Shown: positions 11,762-23,905 of the stretch, piece by piece
Layout: every line of letters starts with the position of its first letter
How positions within the stretch are numbered: position 1 is the stretch's first letter
Assembly: GCF_018691265.1 (NCBI RefSeq)
Contig: NW_024881278.1
Span: 2,294,001-2,358,000, forward strand
DNA from: Tyto alba
Lineage: Eukaryota; Chordata; Aves; Strigiformes; Tytonidae
Direction: 5' to 3'
Length of the DNA: 64,000 bases
Translations under genes and position numbers: made by a program
Notes under the pieces: generated by a model
The model's input: only the letters and a program-made list of their open reading frames with translations
Database searches by the model: none
Told to the model about the DNA's origin: nothing

Positions 11762-14400
11762 TTACAGATATAATAAAAATTTTCATGGCCTCTGCTTAAG
11801 GCTTCAGAGCTACTTTGTGGTCTTTGCAGCAGGGCTCATTAAAAATGCATTATGCGAGTGAGAGAGCAATAGCCTGCCTGCGCAGAAAAGGTTTGCAAAG
11901 GTGTGGGGCAGTTAAACGAGAGAAAAATTCTCTCCCAGGGAAATCAGTGAGAGAGTCTGCTTTATACTTCTTGACTCATGGCTTTGATTCAACCACAACG
12001 GCACAACCAACGTCCATCTCATTTCTCTTCCCTAGGGAGAGAAATCCCGCCCGGAAAGGTGGGCAGCGGTTGCCTGGTGCCTCTTGTGTAGTGCCCTGCT
12101 AATAAATAAACAGAGCAAGCATCTCCCTGGACAAATTGAACCTGTGATGGGCATATCCTGAGACAGTGCCAGCGACGTGACCGGAGTGGGTGTCCCCAGG
12201 GCTCGTTGAGAGCTTTCCCATGAAAAGCCCCATCTCTGTGAACTACTGGCATGAGCTGTGGGAAAATATTCCCTAAGGAGAGCGCCCACACCACCCTAAA
12301 ATCCTGCTCCTGTTGTAGCAACATACTCCAAAGTGTAATTCCAAAATAGATACAATTCAGTGCCGCCAGCTGCTGATGTTAAAAAAAACATACCCCATCA
12401 AAACAACAAAATCCAAAACATAATGAAACACGTTGCCAAAGCCCGGGATGTCATTTAGATACAGCAAGAAATAGAAAAATTTGCCCATTATGCATCTTCT
12501 CTTACTGGAGCCTTTAAATTTTGAATGTTTCAGCTTTTCTCTGGAAGCAGAGAGGGAAGAAAACTTGCCTTTTTTTCCTTTTTCTTTCTTTTACTGAAGG
12601 AAGTGTGCTTTCACTCCAAGTCATATATTGCATAAGATGTTTCGGAAATCAGGAAGCAGATCTGCAGTACCATTCAGGTTCCTTCTTCATGCTGAATTTA
12701 TGATTACAGGGAGCTGGGTATAATTTCATTAAAAATTTAAAGGGAGCAAAAATAACCAGTCAAAATTCACATGCAAAGTGGAAGCTGTATTTTTTCACAG
12801 GCGAAAATTGATTCTACAGAAAAGAAATAGAATAAGTGCTCTTAATAAAACAGTTTTTCCTTTTAACCAAAAGACATTATTAAAACAAGAAGCTCTTCGA
12901 AAAATCCTCACCAAATATACTTGACAAAATATCCAAGTCTTCCTTCTTTCCTTGCTTTATTTTTTTTTTTTCTTTTCTCCCCTTTAAGGGAATTCTTTCT
13001 TTTTCTATTCTTTTGTTGTCACATCTGTGAGGATATTTGTGTTGCTTCTTTCAATATATTTCAGGTAGCCTGGCAGCACGCATATTGTAAATCAAATTAA
13101 GATCCAGACAGGCAACATGAAGGGCTAAAAAAAGCCACTGCAAATCAGGGAAGAAGTGGGAGAGAAGCTGGAGTCAGGGCTGGAGCCTGGGGTCAGCTGT
13201 GTGGGTGCAGGGGGTGGTCTTTGCCGGTCCCCTACCCTGCATGGGGACAGGTTCGTCACCCTCTGTGTCATGAGTGGCTCTGCCCACCCGTCCTGCCACA
13301 CATCCAGAGCTGCTGGGCCCAGCCTGGCTGCTAAAATGAAAAAATAAGGAATAAAAGCAGCAAAGCAGGGTGTGACCAGTGCAGAGGAAGGGGCTGCAGG
13401 AATCACACCCCATCTGCAACTCTTGTGAACGGCTGCACCTTGCTCTGGGAAGGAAATTGTGGGTATTTCATGAGAAAATCACCTTTTTGGAGGAAACTGC
13501 AACACATGTTCCTGTGCTAATTCAGTATGAATAGCTCCTTAGCATGGGAGATGTTACAATAAGCACTTTTGTACCTGTTCTCTCCTTTTGACACCAAATA
13601 TAGTTTAAGTTATAAGAATACACAAGAAGGACAGGCACGTCTGCAGGCGTGTGGAAGTGTACACATCAGCTTCTCGGTCTGCAATGCCCAAACATAGCCA
13701 ACAGTCCGAGCAGCTCAGGGGGCTGGGGAGTATTGACACATCAGGAGCAAAGTATAGCAAAAATGCATATTCTTTTTTCCTCCTGTCCATGCTGCCTTCC
13801 TGAGTACCAGGAGAGGGGGAACACATTGAAGAGACTGTATTGTACCAAGTGTCAGATGGCATCATTAAATTTCAGATGCACCAGCAGATAATTTAAATAA
13901 AGACCAACAGGCCCAAGGACACACAGAAGCGTTATCAGACGTGACTCCAAGGATGACAGGTTGTAACCACAATTTCCTAAGAGACTGCAGCTGTGAACTC
14001 CCTTTTTCTTTTATTTTTTCCACCCTCCCACTCAGCAACCTTCAGAGACTGAAGTTTAAGTCTCTTTTAAGTTGATGTGCTAAAAAGGAACCAAAAGAAA
14101 GCCTCAAGGAGAAGATATTGGCTTTAGATATTTGATCCAGATTTTTACATTGCTATTCTATGTCCAATTCTAAGGAAAAAAATATCCCTTTATCCTCCGA
14201 TTCCCTACCTAATCAAGACTAGGCTATTTTACCCAAATAGCCAAGCCACGTTGCTTAACGCCGGCATTGATTTCAGCCCCTGGAGAGTCAGATCTGAAAG
14301 ATTTTCCTTGAAAGACTAGTCAGGAAGGAGAGTAATTCCTGCTGCTGCTGTCACAACGCCCTACCTTTGTCACAAAATATTACTCTTCCCGTCAAGAAAA

Positions 14401-14680
14401 CAAACAGGGCAGCAGCGTGCGGAGGGACTGCGGGAATGCAGAGGGCGGTGGGTGCAGGCAGCAGCCCTGCCCTGCCCCGAGCAGTGGCACAGCACCCGCC
14501 GGCACCGCGCAGGACCGAAAAAGGATGCTGCAGCCCCAGCTCGGCTTCCAGCAGGGCTGTGCATTTTGCCTGCCTGGGGGAAAACCTCAGGGGACGACGG
14601 CCCAAGGCACGGCCTCCGAGTTGCTGCAGGAACAGGGCTTTTATCACGGCGGGTCTAATATTAGCTACGACTTCCTCGGT
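14401..14680. promoter_or_regulatory. CpG-rich segment, CpG-island-like
   Basis: I count about 19 CpG dinucleotides in 280 bp, in sequence that is clearly GC-richer than its flanks. By hand estimate this meets the usual length, GC and observed/expected criteria for a CpG island. CpG is normally depleted in vertebrate DNA, so such a patch suggests an unmethylated promoter or enhancer, or recent GC-rich sequence. It overlaps the start of the window's longest open frame on the + strand and lies about 700 bp upstream of a strong splice acceptor. No clear TATA box was found. Transcription is not shown by the sequence. Confidence 0.4.
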
Positions 14681-15302
14681 CAGCAGATGGCTTCAATGTA
14701 TTTTTGTAAACCCAAGGAGGGAGACAAGAAAAACTACAGCACCTTGGTGGGTGTCTGGTGTGATACACAGCACATCATACCCAAGTACAGGGCATCTTCA
14801 AACCCAATCCCCCCCCAGCTCTAGCAGGACTCCTCTGTCCTGGGGAGGCAGTGGCTGCAGCTGCCCCTGCGGAGCTAGGAGACCTGAGCCTGACCCCAAC
14901 CCTAACCTGAACCCAGCCTGCTTCCCGATGGAGATACCAGGCAGTGGACAAGCAGAGCTTTCCACGCAAACAGAAAACCTTAAAAGGTTTCAGGGTTCTA
15001 CCACCTCACAGGGTAGATTTTGCCACAGGTGGGGAGAAGGAGAGGGAGGGTTATCAGCAGGCAAAATAACGTTAAAGGTCTCTCTCGTGAGGAAAGCAAA
15101 CTTTATTAAATGCTGCAGAGAACTCCAGCACAAGCTATTTAGTATCTCAGTTTCCCAGAAAATTTGCAGCAGGAGCATGAAAATGTGGGGAACTCTCACT
15201 TACAATTCCCTTTTAAAGTACTACCTATCGGACAGGCAGGAAAGACCAAACGTTTTGCATGTCTTCCAGGAATCACCATTACACAGAGAAAACCATAATT
15301 AA
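14436..15302 (+). CDS. longest open frame in the window, hypothetical, possibly chance
   Basis: The frame is open for 311 codons from 14367, and its first ATG is at 14436, leaving 288 codons to the stop at 15300-15302. The start context has G at -3 but C at +4, so it is only moderate. The product would have a Pro/Arg/Ala/Ser-rich N-terminal half, including a PNPNLNP-like run encoded by degenerate CCCTAA-like DNA near 14895, and a more ordinary C-terminal part with Cys and basic residues. I see no signal peptide, membrane segment or known domain. Part of the length comes from the GC-rich start, where stop codons are rare and other frames are also open. However, the frame also runs on through about 500 bp of ordinary composition. 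It may be a new gene, a lncRNA exon or a chance frame; I favour chance or non-coding. Confidence 0.15.
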   Translation: MQRAVGAGSSPALPRAVAQHPPAPRRTEKGCCSPSSASSRAVHFACLGENLRGRRPKARPPSCCRNRAFITAGLILATTSSVSRWLQCIFVNPRRETRKTTAPWWVSGVIHSTSYPSTGHLQTQSPPSSSRTPLSWGGSGCSCPCGARRPEPDPNPNLNPACFPMEIPGSGQAELSTQTENLKRFQGSTTSQGRFCHRWGEGEGGLSAGKITLKVSLVRKANFIKCCRELQHKLFSISVSQKICSRSMKMWGTLTYNSLLKYYLSDRQERPNVLHVFQESPLHRENHN

Positions 15303-15346
15303 ATCAATGGATAAGCCAAAAGCTACAACTTGTTTTTCTTTTACAG

Positions 15347-15484
15347 GTGCCAACTCCAGAGCAGAAGATTGCAGCTCGGCAAGCTGATCTTAGAATACAA
15401 ATGAAGAGTACTTTCTGTAGATGTCCTGCCCGTAATAAGATGTGGAGAACACAATCCCTTCGTCTCCCAAAATCATGCAGATGA
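15347..15484 (+). other. exon-like segment after a strong 3' splice site
   Basis: The acceptor is preceded by TTGTTTTTCTTTTACAG, a strong polypyrimidine tract with AG at 15345-15346. The sequence after it is open in one frame for 45 codons to TGA at 15482-15484. The peptide begins VPTPEQKIAARQADLRIQMK and ends in a basic, Cys-containing tail. It could be a terminal coding exon, an alternative last exon or part of a lncRNA. There is no good donor inside it; a weak GTAATA lies at about 15432. No poly(A) signal was noticed just downstream. Its position 44 bp after the long frame ending at 15302 is suggestive only. Confidence 0.25.
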
Positions 15485-15720
15485 AACCCAGCCATCATTA
15501 CACAGCTGGGTCCCTAGCAGCAGCAGAGAGAAAAAGGGGGGATTTCAAAATAGTTTCAACTACAAGATGAAGCTGTTCAATTCAGTCAGAAATTGACTCA
15601 GAGGATTCCCTGTACAAATGAAATACTGTGCCTGGGTTTTATTTCTTTGCTTTCTAATACCTTTTTTTTTAAAAAAAAAAATTTCTAAAGTTTCCTCACA
15701 TGTTTCTCTGTCTTGCCCTT

Positions 15721-16200
15721 CACTAAAAGAGAAACATATGCTGCAGAAGTATTATCCAGCCTTCAACCCAACGCAGACTCTAGAACGATTCTTAACCTCA
15801 TTCCTGCAGTCTCATATACTCATCATATCAACTATAGCTAGATCTACTCTACCAGCACAGCTCCTGCTAAAGCAAACATACACTTCTAAGAGCAAGCCCT
15901 AACCCAGACCACTGGTCTCCACAAATTCCAGACTAAGGTCAGCTTGATACCTCATCCTGAGCCCCGCCTTCACTCCTATGACTCCCAATATCTGTAAAAC
16001 TAAATGTATCACTGCCAATCTTCCATACTAGGAAGAAGGATTTCCACTAAGCAGGGCTCACCTGCTTCTACTTTCCCCTCAATCTCCCTTAAATCTCACC
16101 CTGACCTTTGCTTCAGTACAGCAAGGTTAACTGCAATGTGCTCATACTGGCAAGCCAGCTCCTTCTCAACACTGCCTTACACCAACTTATCCTTATGTGC
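15721..16200. other. G-depleted, C-rich strand-asymmetric segment
   Basis: Hand counting over 480 bp gives about 32% C but only about 13% G on the + strand, unlike the flanking DNA where the two are closer. Such skew is typical of the avian mitochondrial L-strand, so an old nuclear mitochondrial insertion is one explanation. I could not match any part to a mitochondrial gene by eye. A long transcription-related skew or a diverged transposon fragment are alternatives. Confidence 0.4.
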
Positions 16201-16229
16201 TGACAGTAAATGAAGCAGAAATAATGGAA

Positions 16230-16260
16230 TTTTTTTCTTTTTTCTTTTTTTTTTTTTTTT
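16230..16260. repeat. poly(T) tract with C interruptions
   Basis: T-rich run ending in an uninterrupted T16 at 16245-16260, directly followed by CAG. It therefore resembles a splice acceptor, but both + frames that continue downstream look like chance. Confidence 0.95.
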
Positions 16261-18253
16261 CAGAAGAGCATCCCAGAAGACCTTGTGCAAGGTCCATGGC
16301 CTGTGCTGTCCACAGAGATGCTGTTGCATTGCCATCCTGTGTTGCTGTTTCTCATGCTTTAGTAAAGGCAGGCAAGACCTGGAGATTTTCCCTAAACAGA
16401 GATGCAAAGATGAATTTACTGCTTCAAGAAACAGAACTGGTGGTGCAGAAAGCCACCAATTATTGGATTATGATTTGCTTTGGAGCTTTGCTGGCCAAGC
16501 CTTCAACAAAGGCATTGATACTTCGGCTTTTCTCTTTTGTTCTTTTGGGTGGATTTTTTGGTCCATTGTTTTTGTCATATTTTTTTTTTAATTTGTTTGT
16601 TTATAAAAAGGTCATATAGTCCTGTCTCCTACCTTCTTATCTGAAAGTTTATTTAAAGGAATCATCTCCTTTTTGCCCTTAGTTAACCCCAAAGGAATGA
16701 GAAGATTCTGATAATATTAGGAAAAACTTTGTCCAGTTGAAACATTGACAATGGGTCAAATTTTAAGCAAAATGCATCAGGCCTGTTTTGACAGTTGTTT
16801 TTATGAGCTGGGCTTGCTTTCAGTTTCATCTGGTTATCAGTATTTCTAGGGCTCAATCCAGACGTCTCAGCGCATCATGGCAGTTGTTACCAAGCCTGCA
16901 AGCTTTTGGATCTGGCATGCTTTGCCCCAAAAGACCATTGCAAATCCATCCACACGGCTGCTAACCTGCCCCAGGTGCTGCAGCTGGATACAGCCTAGGA
17001 ACAGCTCAAAAGCTTGCCAGGAAAACTGATAAACACATTGACAGATACCTGCATAAATGATGGGGAAACCTCAGCTGATCTCAAAAGGAGCACGCTCAGA
17101 CCTGAGGATGGTTGTCTGAAGTGATGTGATTTCCTGCTTTCCTGCATCTTCTTCATTTATAGAAAAGCCCTCCCCGCTTTATCATTTAACAAGCTGGCTA
17201 TTAAATTGTAAGGCTGGAAAAATATTCAATGTTCTCCACTTCCTTCACTGAAATGACCCAGAAACAGCAGAACTGCCCACTGCTGAAGCCTGCATAGTGG
17301 CTTCAGACAGAACAGACACCTGTGAGAGGAAGGTCTGTTTTCTCAGAGCGAGTAAATCACTCCATGCTGACTCCGAGCCAGGACAATGCAGTCGGGATCT
17401 TCTGGTGAAGGCAGAGGTTGCTCTCAGCCCGTCCCTGTGCACTGACACGTCTAGAACTAGCAACCGACTGTGGGTTTTGCAGCAGCAGCAACATTTCTAC
17501 GAAAGACAAAACACAAGGTCTGCCAAAAGAAGAGGGGTTCCTCGCCTTCCTCCAAACACACTCAGCTTCAGAAGGAAACTAAGTCACTGGTTGCAAATGC
17601 TGCAGACAGCCCAGGCAAGCATCCAGCAGCCCTTCGGTCTGGAACATCACAACCCCTGAGCGGCTTCCCCTAAGGGAAACACAGATCCACTCCCACCTTC
17701 GGTTGTTTTTGGCAGTGTTAACAATGTCCTTTGTCAAACATTAGGCTAAAAATATCCTTCAACACCTGCACCTGTGTTCTTCTATTTCTCAAGAAAATAT
17801 TGAATTTAGTATTTTTTAAAAGGGTGTGCATAGACAAAAGAGTGCAAAGACAACAGGGGAAGCAAAAGCATTACTGAAGATAATTACAAAGGAATCTTAG
17901 TTAATGAGCTAGTATCATACCTTATTTTCTCTGGCATCTTATTAATACATCAGAGCCTTTTTGCTCTAAAACACCAACAATTTCAAAAGTTCCTGTTGTG
18001 TACTGATGTGCATCTGCTGGAAGGTGCTTTGTACCTAAGGAGCAGAGTCACCCCACTGGTGTTGCTATGGCAAACAATCCTTTCTGTCGATCAGGAGAAG
18101 AAAGTGCTGTATAAATACTGAGTAATTACTCAGAGAAGTAACAATGCCAGAGCAAGATCAAAACCCAAAGTAGCTTCAACCAGTGCAATGCAGTCGAACC
18201 CCCTTTCTACAGTTAATGATGGAGATCTGTGACTGCAGCATTTTTTGGGGTTT

Positions 18254-18254
<1 letters not shown>

Positions 18255-18286
<32 letters not shown>

Positions 18287-18317
18287 TTTTTTGTTTTTTT
18301 TGTTTTTTTTTTTTTTT
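18255..18317. repeat. long interrupted poly(T) tract
   Basis: An uninterrupted T31 run (18255-18285) is followed by T-blocks separated by single Gs, ending at CAG (18318-18320). It is one of the longest homopolymers in the window. Confidence 0.96.
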
Positions 18318-20368
18318 CAGGAACTACTCTTCTAGGCTAAAATGCAAACTGTGCTTTCATTCACATTGGTGTGAATAGAAACTAATTTGAGTGACTTTAG
18401 TGATATTATCCAGACTGCCTTAACCTGGACTGTAATCATTCTCTTCACTGTAAGCCACCCCACCACAGCTGCATGCTTGCACAACTTCCCTGGAGGTTAC
18501 CAGATCCAAATAGGTGCCTTACACCTTTTTAAAGGTGTTTGACCAAATAGTCTTTCTACCCAACCCCAATAAAGCCAATTCTGAGTTTTCAAGACACCCA
18601 ACTTTCCAGCCAACCACTTAGATAACCTTTCTGAAATTTTCAAACAAGTGGCTCATAACAGCATGACATACGGGAGACTATTGAGTACAATCAGTTTTCT
18701 GCTCTGTATTTAAGATGTTTTTCCTTCATTACACCTCGTCTGAGCTGAGTAACTGCATGTCGTGCAACTACTCTGCCTGTGGGTTCACGGGGAAGAATCA
18801 AACCAGTCTTCTGCATTTCTCAACAAAAATGACCAAATAACATCTGTTCAAGCCTAATGGTGAGTGGCAAAATCCTCATCCACTGGAGTATTTCTGACAG
18901 GTGCCTGTGGGCTGTATATTGGCGCCACGCTGCTCAGTATCTCTGCCCATGATTTAGGGGGGGAAAAAGAACACATCAGAATAACTACTGGTGATGTGTC
19001 ACACACGATGCATGACACATGCAGACAGTGACACAGAAATTAGTAGGGCAATAAACAATCATAAGTCCCAGTCAAGTAAATCTAGTGAAAGGCAACTGCT
19101 AGTGGAGACATGTTTTAACTTGCTGCACTGAACACATTAAGGGAGCTACTCTGGATATCCAGCCAGGTAGCTGCATAGAGATCCTCCTGCTTCTCCCATC
19201 TGCTGGTTCTTTTCATCAGAGGGGCTCCTGAAAAGGTCAAGAGAGTCAGCTCTCCACTACTGGTGCTGTGTGCTTCTCTCCCTTGGCCTGGAGGCACCTA
19301 AACCAAGTGCAAACTTCAGAGCATCCAGCTGGGAGAAGGGGATCAAGTGAATAGACCAGTGGGTAGTAGATAAAAGAGAAGAACGCCTGGTAAGAGGGGA
19401 GAGACTTTTCATAGCTCTATCAGAAAGCCAGAGGAGTGTCTAAAGGCACTAACGGAAATGGTGTTATCAAATTAGGCATTTGTTTATTAGTATTCATGAA
19501 CAAAGCAAAGCAGAATTTTGTCCATCACAGTTTTAATTAAAGCTTTTTGTATTTTTGAGAAAATATATGCAATTATTTTTTTTCAGCCCATTCCTGGCTG
19601 TCAGAAGTTCCTTCTGATTGAAGTGCCCTTTCAAAAGCTGCATCCAACCATTACAGTACACAGCTTATTCCATGAAATCCTCCATACAAACCTCCCAGTC
19701 TGCTGCAGACGATCTGACATGCAAAAACAAAGTCTCTTGACCCCCATGAACCAACAGGCACATCCTCACTAAAGTTACGTGAAAAGTTAATTTTTGTCTT
19801 TCTACTGGCAGTTGTTCCTCACTGTAGAACAAACGATGCCTCAGCCTCTTTAAAAAAACAGATGTATTTCTGATACTGTTGCCATAAACTTTAACCGTTA
19901 AGGTAGGAAAGAATTTAATAAACTAAAGTTTCACAGTCTTGTTACCTCATTACAGTTGTGCCTCAGCACCATACAGTCACTAAAGTATTTCTCATCCCTA
20001 CATAATTTTCAGGCTACTTCTCCCAATTTCATAGATGACAAAACAGAAAACTGAATAGCTTACATAGCTGCATAAATTGCTGTACACCTAATGTCCCACA
20101 AAAAGTCTGCCACTGAATCAGAAATCAAATACCATCCCTGCCAAATCCCAGTTTCTCCCAGCCCAAAGTGGTGGGGAAACACCTCCAGAGGTAAGGCAGG
20201 GCTTGCAGCCGATGCACCTCAATTTCACTGCTTTTGGGTAAGCAGAGGCTGCTGATAGACAGCAGCTGCTGGTGAGGCCATGTATATTCAACAGTGCCCA
20301 ACAACAATAAGAAAGTGGAGTAGTGAAAAGAGTGTCTGACATGTACATTTTTTTTTTTTAATACATAC

Positions 20369-20402
<34 letters not shown>
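20369..20402. repeat. compound (AT)n(AC)11 microsatellite
   Basis: An alternating AT block is followed by eleven AC units (20381-20402). A T12 run lies just upstream (20348-20359) and another short AT block follows. Alternating purine-pyrimidine DNA of this kind is usually length-polymorphic. Confidence 0.97.
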
Positions 20403-20403
<1 letters not shown>

Positions 20404-22246
20404 ATATATATGCAGGCTTTCTATTTATCTAGATTTTCATATTGAATATGAAACCACAGTAATGGGCTTCATGGTTCCCACATCTTCATGTGTTACTTTC
20501 TGTGGACAGCTTCTCTATAAATGGAAAATATGTAATTCTTTATAATCAAGCCTATACAATTGCCACGAGAGTTTAAACCAGATAAAGAATTTCCCTACAA
20601 TCTTGGTCATCATCTAGCCGGTGTCATTCAAAAGCCTGCTCACAGGGATGGAGGAGAAGCTCTGTCTATCTGTCTGCTCACAGACATTAATAACCTTTCC
20701 CTTGCAACTTTTTTGCTGAGCACACCAAACAGCTACAAACCGACGGTTCATTTCTGCGGTCAGAAATGCAAAGTTTAGAGCTTTCATAATTCAGAAAGGG
20801 AGCGTGCACATGAGCAAGACAGCGTGTACACATGTCCGAAGAGAATATACAATAATGCACAGACTTGCAGAATCAGAGGGAGAACGTGACCGTAACCTGC
20901 AACCATATTTGCTAGATACAACCCCCAGTTTTGTTCATTCAACTGCTCAATACCCTTCTGTTTGTGTTTGCATAGTCGTTTGCCCAGGGAAATGGGCTGT
21001 TTTATGGAAGAAGGAACACAACCGTGGACATCCAGGATGCCCTGAATGCTATGTCCATAGCTGACAAGAGGTGGGCAGAACACCCGAGTTCTGGAAACTC
21101 TCACAGGGTGTCTTACAGAGATGTCCTCTTGTGGGGCAAAAGGGAGGGCTGAACCCCCACTCCCAAAGTGACCTTGGGTTCACCTCCTCACCCCGAGTAT
21201 TAGAGAGCACCAGGCCCTTGAGTCCTCTGCACTGCGCAGCACGAAATCGCTTTTATGCTTACCAAAGGCCAATATCAACAAAATTTAGTCTGGCCAAATG
21301 AAGTTTTCTTTGTTTTCTCCTTCTCCAGCCATGGTTTGAGCTTTCCATCCCATTTTCCAGGTACGCTCCTCTCCAGCTACTTGAACTTTGCAGCTACGAG
21401 GACAAAACTTCTGAAACACTTCCCTGCATGTCTTTCCATTGGTCTTAAATGCTAAAGTATTATATAACCCTGCCATGTGCTGAGGGACCCTTTACATTAT
21501 TTAAAGGCTGTCAGTCAGGTGTGAACCTTTCCATTGATTTACCATTCACTTCTCATCCTCTCCTGGATGCATTAGGCGGCTGCAACTTGCGACTGGAATT
21601 GAAGAATAACAATTCCATTTGTTTGAATCTGACTTAGCGCTGCTCACTTTTGCAGCCCCTATAATTCTCCTTACTGTGGTTTGTGTGACATTAATGACAA
21701 AATAAATAATTCAGCATGGTTTTCACCCAAATGTAGCCCTGTCAGAGACTAATATACAATCTTGGCTAGCTTATTTAATGAAACAAGCCACTGAATGGCA
21801 CTTTTAAAGGCTGAAACTCTCATTTTAATGGAATTTGGTGGCAAAACTCCCCTGAGACCCTGTGGTAACTAACAGAGACAATCTCCCACTCCTGTTCCTG
21901 CCACCCCGCCTTCTCATTTAGCCCTTGCATTTACCCTCTGCACCCACCCAGCAGGTCTGTGCCTTCTTACCTGGCACATCTTACAAAAGTGGCTGGCTTT
22001 TTACATAGCTGCACTTAGCTTGAAGGCACCACGAACTGAATCTGAACAGCACCGAGCATGTCTGCACAGGGTAATTAGGAGAAAAGAGAACACTTACTTC
22101 ACTAATGAGACCTGGCAGCAAGACTTGGTGAGCGAAACTACTCCTGTTCTGGCTCTCAGGGCAGTGGGTTCAGCGATGAACGTGGCCACTCTGAGCATTG
22201 GAGGAAGGCTGCTTGGCTACAGAAGCACTTTAACAAGGCCACTATT

Positions 22247-22276
22247 AAAAAAAAAAAAAGGGAAAAAAAAAAAAAA
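22247..22276. repeat. paired A13 and A14 runs
   Basis: Two A-runs separated only by GGG. No retroelement body is recognisable upstream. Confidence 0.95.
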
Positions 22277-23900
22277 CCACACTAATTTTTTGGACATTCA
22301 TGACAAAATATCCTGTAACTTCACTGAGGCCAGGATATGCCTCTTACTACCAACTCCCTCTGTCCCTTTACTGGGTACTCTTTCTTCATTTCTCATACAC
22401 TCATCCATACTTGCCCTATGTTCATTAATGGTGTCCCTGAGCTGCCATGCTAAAATTGGTGTCAATAGCTGTATAATTTCTGCATAAAGGAACACTCCTA
22501 CTAAGAAAAACCTTGCAGCTTACAGTGCTGCTTTCCCTCAGAAATGTATTGGCTTCAAAATGATCTCAGGGTTGCATTTGGATCAAGACCTTTATTTCCT
22601 CCTGACTTTATGTTGACCTCCTGTTCTTTTTTTTTTTCCAGGCATACCACTTAATTCATCTGTAAGCAACACATTCAGAGATGGCAAATACATCATGCCA
22701 AATTATTCTCCCCTGGAGCAGGGTCAATTTGATATTCAGATTGGCTTTTCATTTATCCTGGGTCTGCAAAATGATTTTGCTTTCTTTCAACTTCAATTTA
22801 CCTAAACTATTGGTATCCGATTTTTGATTTTGCAGAATTGAACCGTCTAGACTGCTATCCAGGGCGGTTTTCCTCATGTCTGTGGAGTCTGTTTTTCTTG
22901 TTGGGCAATTGCAATTACTGTTAGGAAAGATCATAGTGTGCATTAGGTAGCTGATGAAATAAACCCTAATGAATTCTCATGGAGAGAGAAATCATTACAG
23001 CTTGTGATTTCAAAATCATGAATGGCCCATTTCCTTCAAAATAAGATAATAATGAATAGATGATACATTTCGAAGTATACTCTAAGTAAAATTGCTAATG
23101 GTTTCCTTGGAGCTGGAAATTGTGCACCAGGAAAGGGATGCATCTGCCCCCAAAAGCAACCGTGATTAAGAGGGAGTCAGAGACATGTAAGGTATTCATT
23201 TGGGTTTTAATTCCCCAACCCTGGCCAAGACAACTGTAACACACCAACCAGAAAGTTTTTCACAGCTCAGGTCCCTTTGCAGCCCACAGTTCCTTTGGGA
23301 ATCCCTTCACAGCCCCACTCCAACCATGCTTTAGCCTCCTTCTTGTTCTCCCAGTGCAAACCCTAACCCTAAAAATAACCGTAACTCAACCATAACCATA
23401 CAGTAACATCTTGCAAAGAGACATGTCTAGAGAACACTGACACCTTTACAGAAATAGCCTGGTTTAAAGTCCTGATTGGCTAAACAATGGGATTGAGAGC
23501 CTATTGATTTATTAAGCCAAAACCTCGAGTTTAACATGAAAAGTCTTACTTTTGAACGACATTAAGGCTAGCTGCTCAGTATAGACTTTAGCCACAACAG
23601 TGACACCAGCACAACTGGGAATGAACAGGCAGAGGGACCCAGAAAATTTTCCCTACGTGACTCAGTCTTGTTGGTTGAAGTCACTGCTTTGTCCAACAGC
23701 ATTAACACAGTGAAATGTAAATATCAAAATGGAAGGTAACTTATTAAATGAGATGCAGATCAGGTAGCAGGAGAAAGCACTGCTCTCTTCCTTCAGTGAG
23801 TTCATTTACTGAATCTAAAACCCCCAAATGCTTAAGGTACACACAGTTAACTTATTCACATCCTCCGCTTCGCAAACAAGCTCACATGATTCTGGGGTTC

Positions 23901-23905
23901 AAAAC
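23901..23905. repeat. target-site duplication, left copy (AAAAC)
   Basis: Matches 24984-24988 exactly on the other side of LTR copy A, which fixes the element's ends and its 5-bp duplication class. Confidence 0.85.

Larger units (their letters stand above)
6429..14339. other. non-coding stretch
   Basis: No supported gene. The longest open frames here are a + frame at about 6710-7294 and a - strand frame at about 6901-7473. They overlap on opposite strands in a locally GC-richer patch and have no conserved-looking features, so both are treated as chance. An AT-rich simple segment made of ATAAA-like units lies at about 9480-9530. A16 and A15 runs lie at 10798-10813 and 11747-11761, and a pyrimidine-rich block with T12 lies at about 12930-13020. 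No transposon body was recognised. Confidence 0.6.
15485..23905. other. non-coding stretch
   Basis: No supported gene. The first part (15721-16200) is strongly G-poor on the + strand and is described separately. Long T-tracts lie at 16230-16260 and 18255-18317, a compound AT/CA microsatellite at 20369-20402, and two neighbouring A-runs at 22247-22276. Degenerate CCCTAA/TAACC-like hexamers occur at 23358-23406. The remainder is ordinary AT-rich sequence with short random frames. Confidence 0.6.

Noticed and set aside
16197..16619. 140-codon + frame through the T-tract and beyond
   Set aside because: Its N-terminus is translated poly(T) (Phe run), a second + frame is also open over the same bases, and the peptide has no protein-like features.
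22639..22662. Possible micro-exon between a T-rich CCAG acceptor and CTGTAAGC
   Set aside because: Only about 20 bp long with no frame context; more likely chance.
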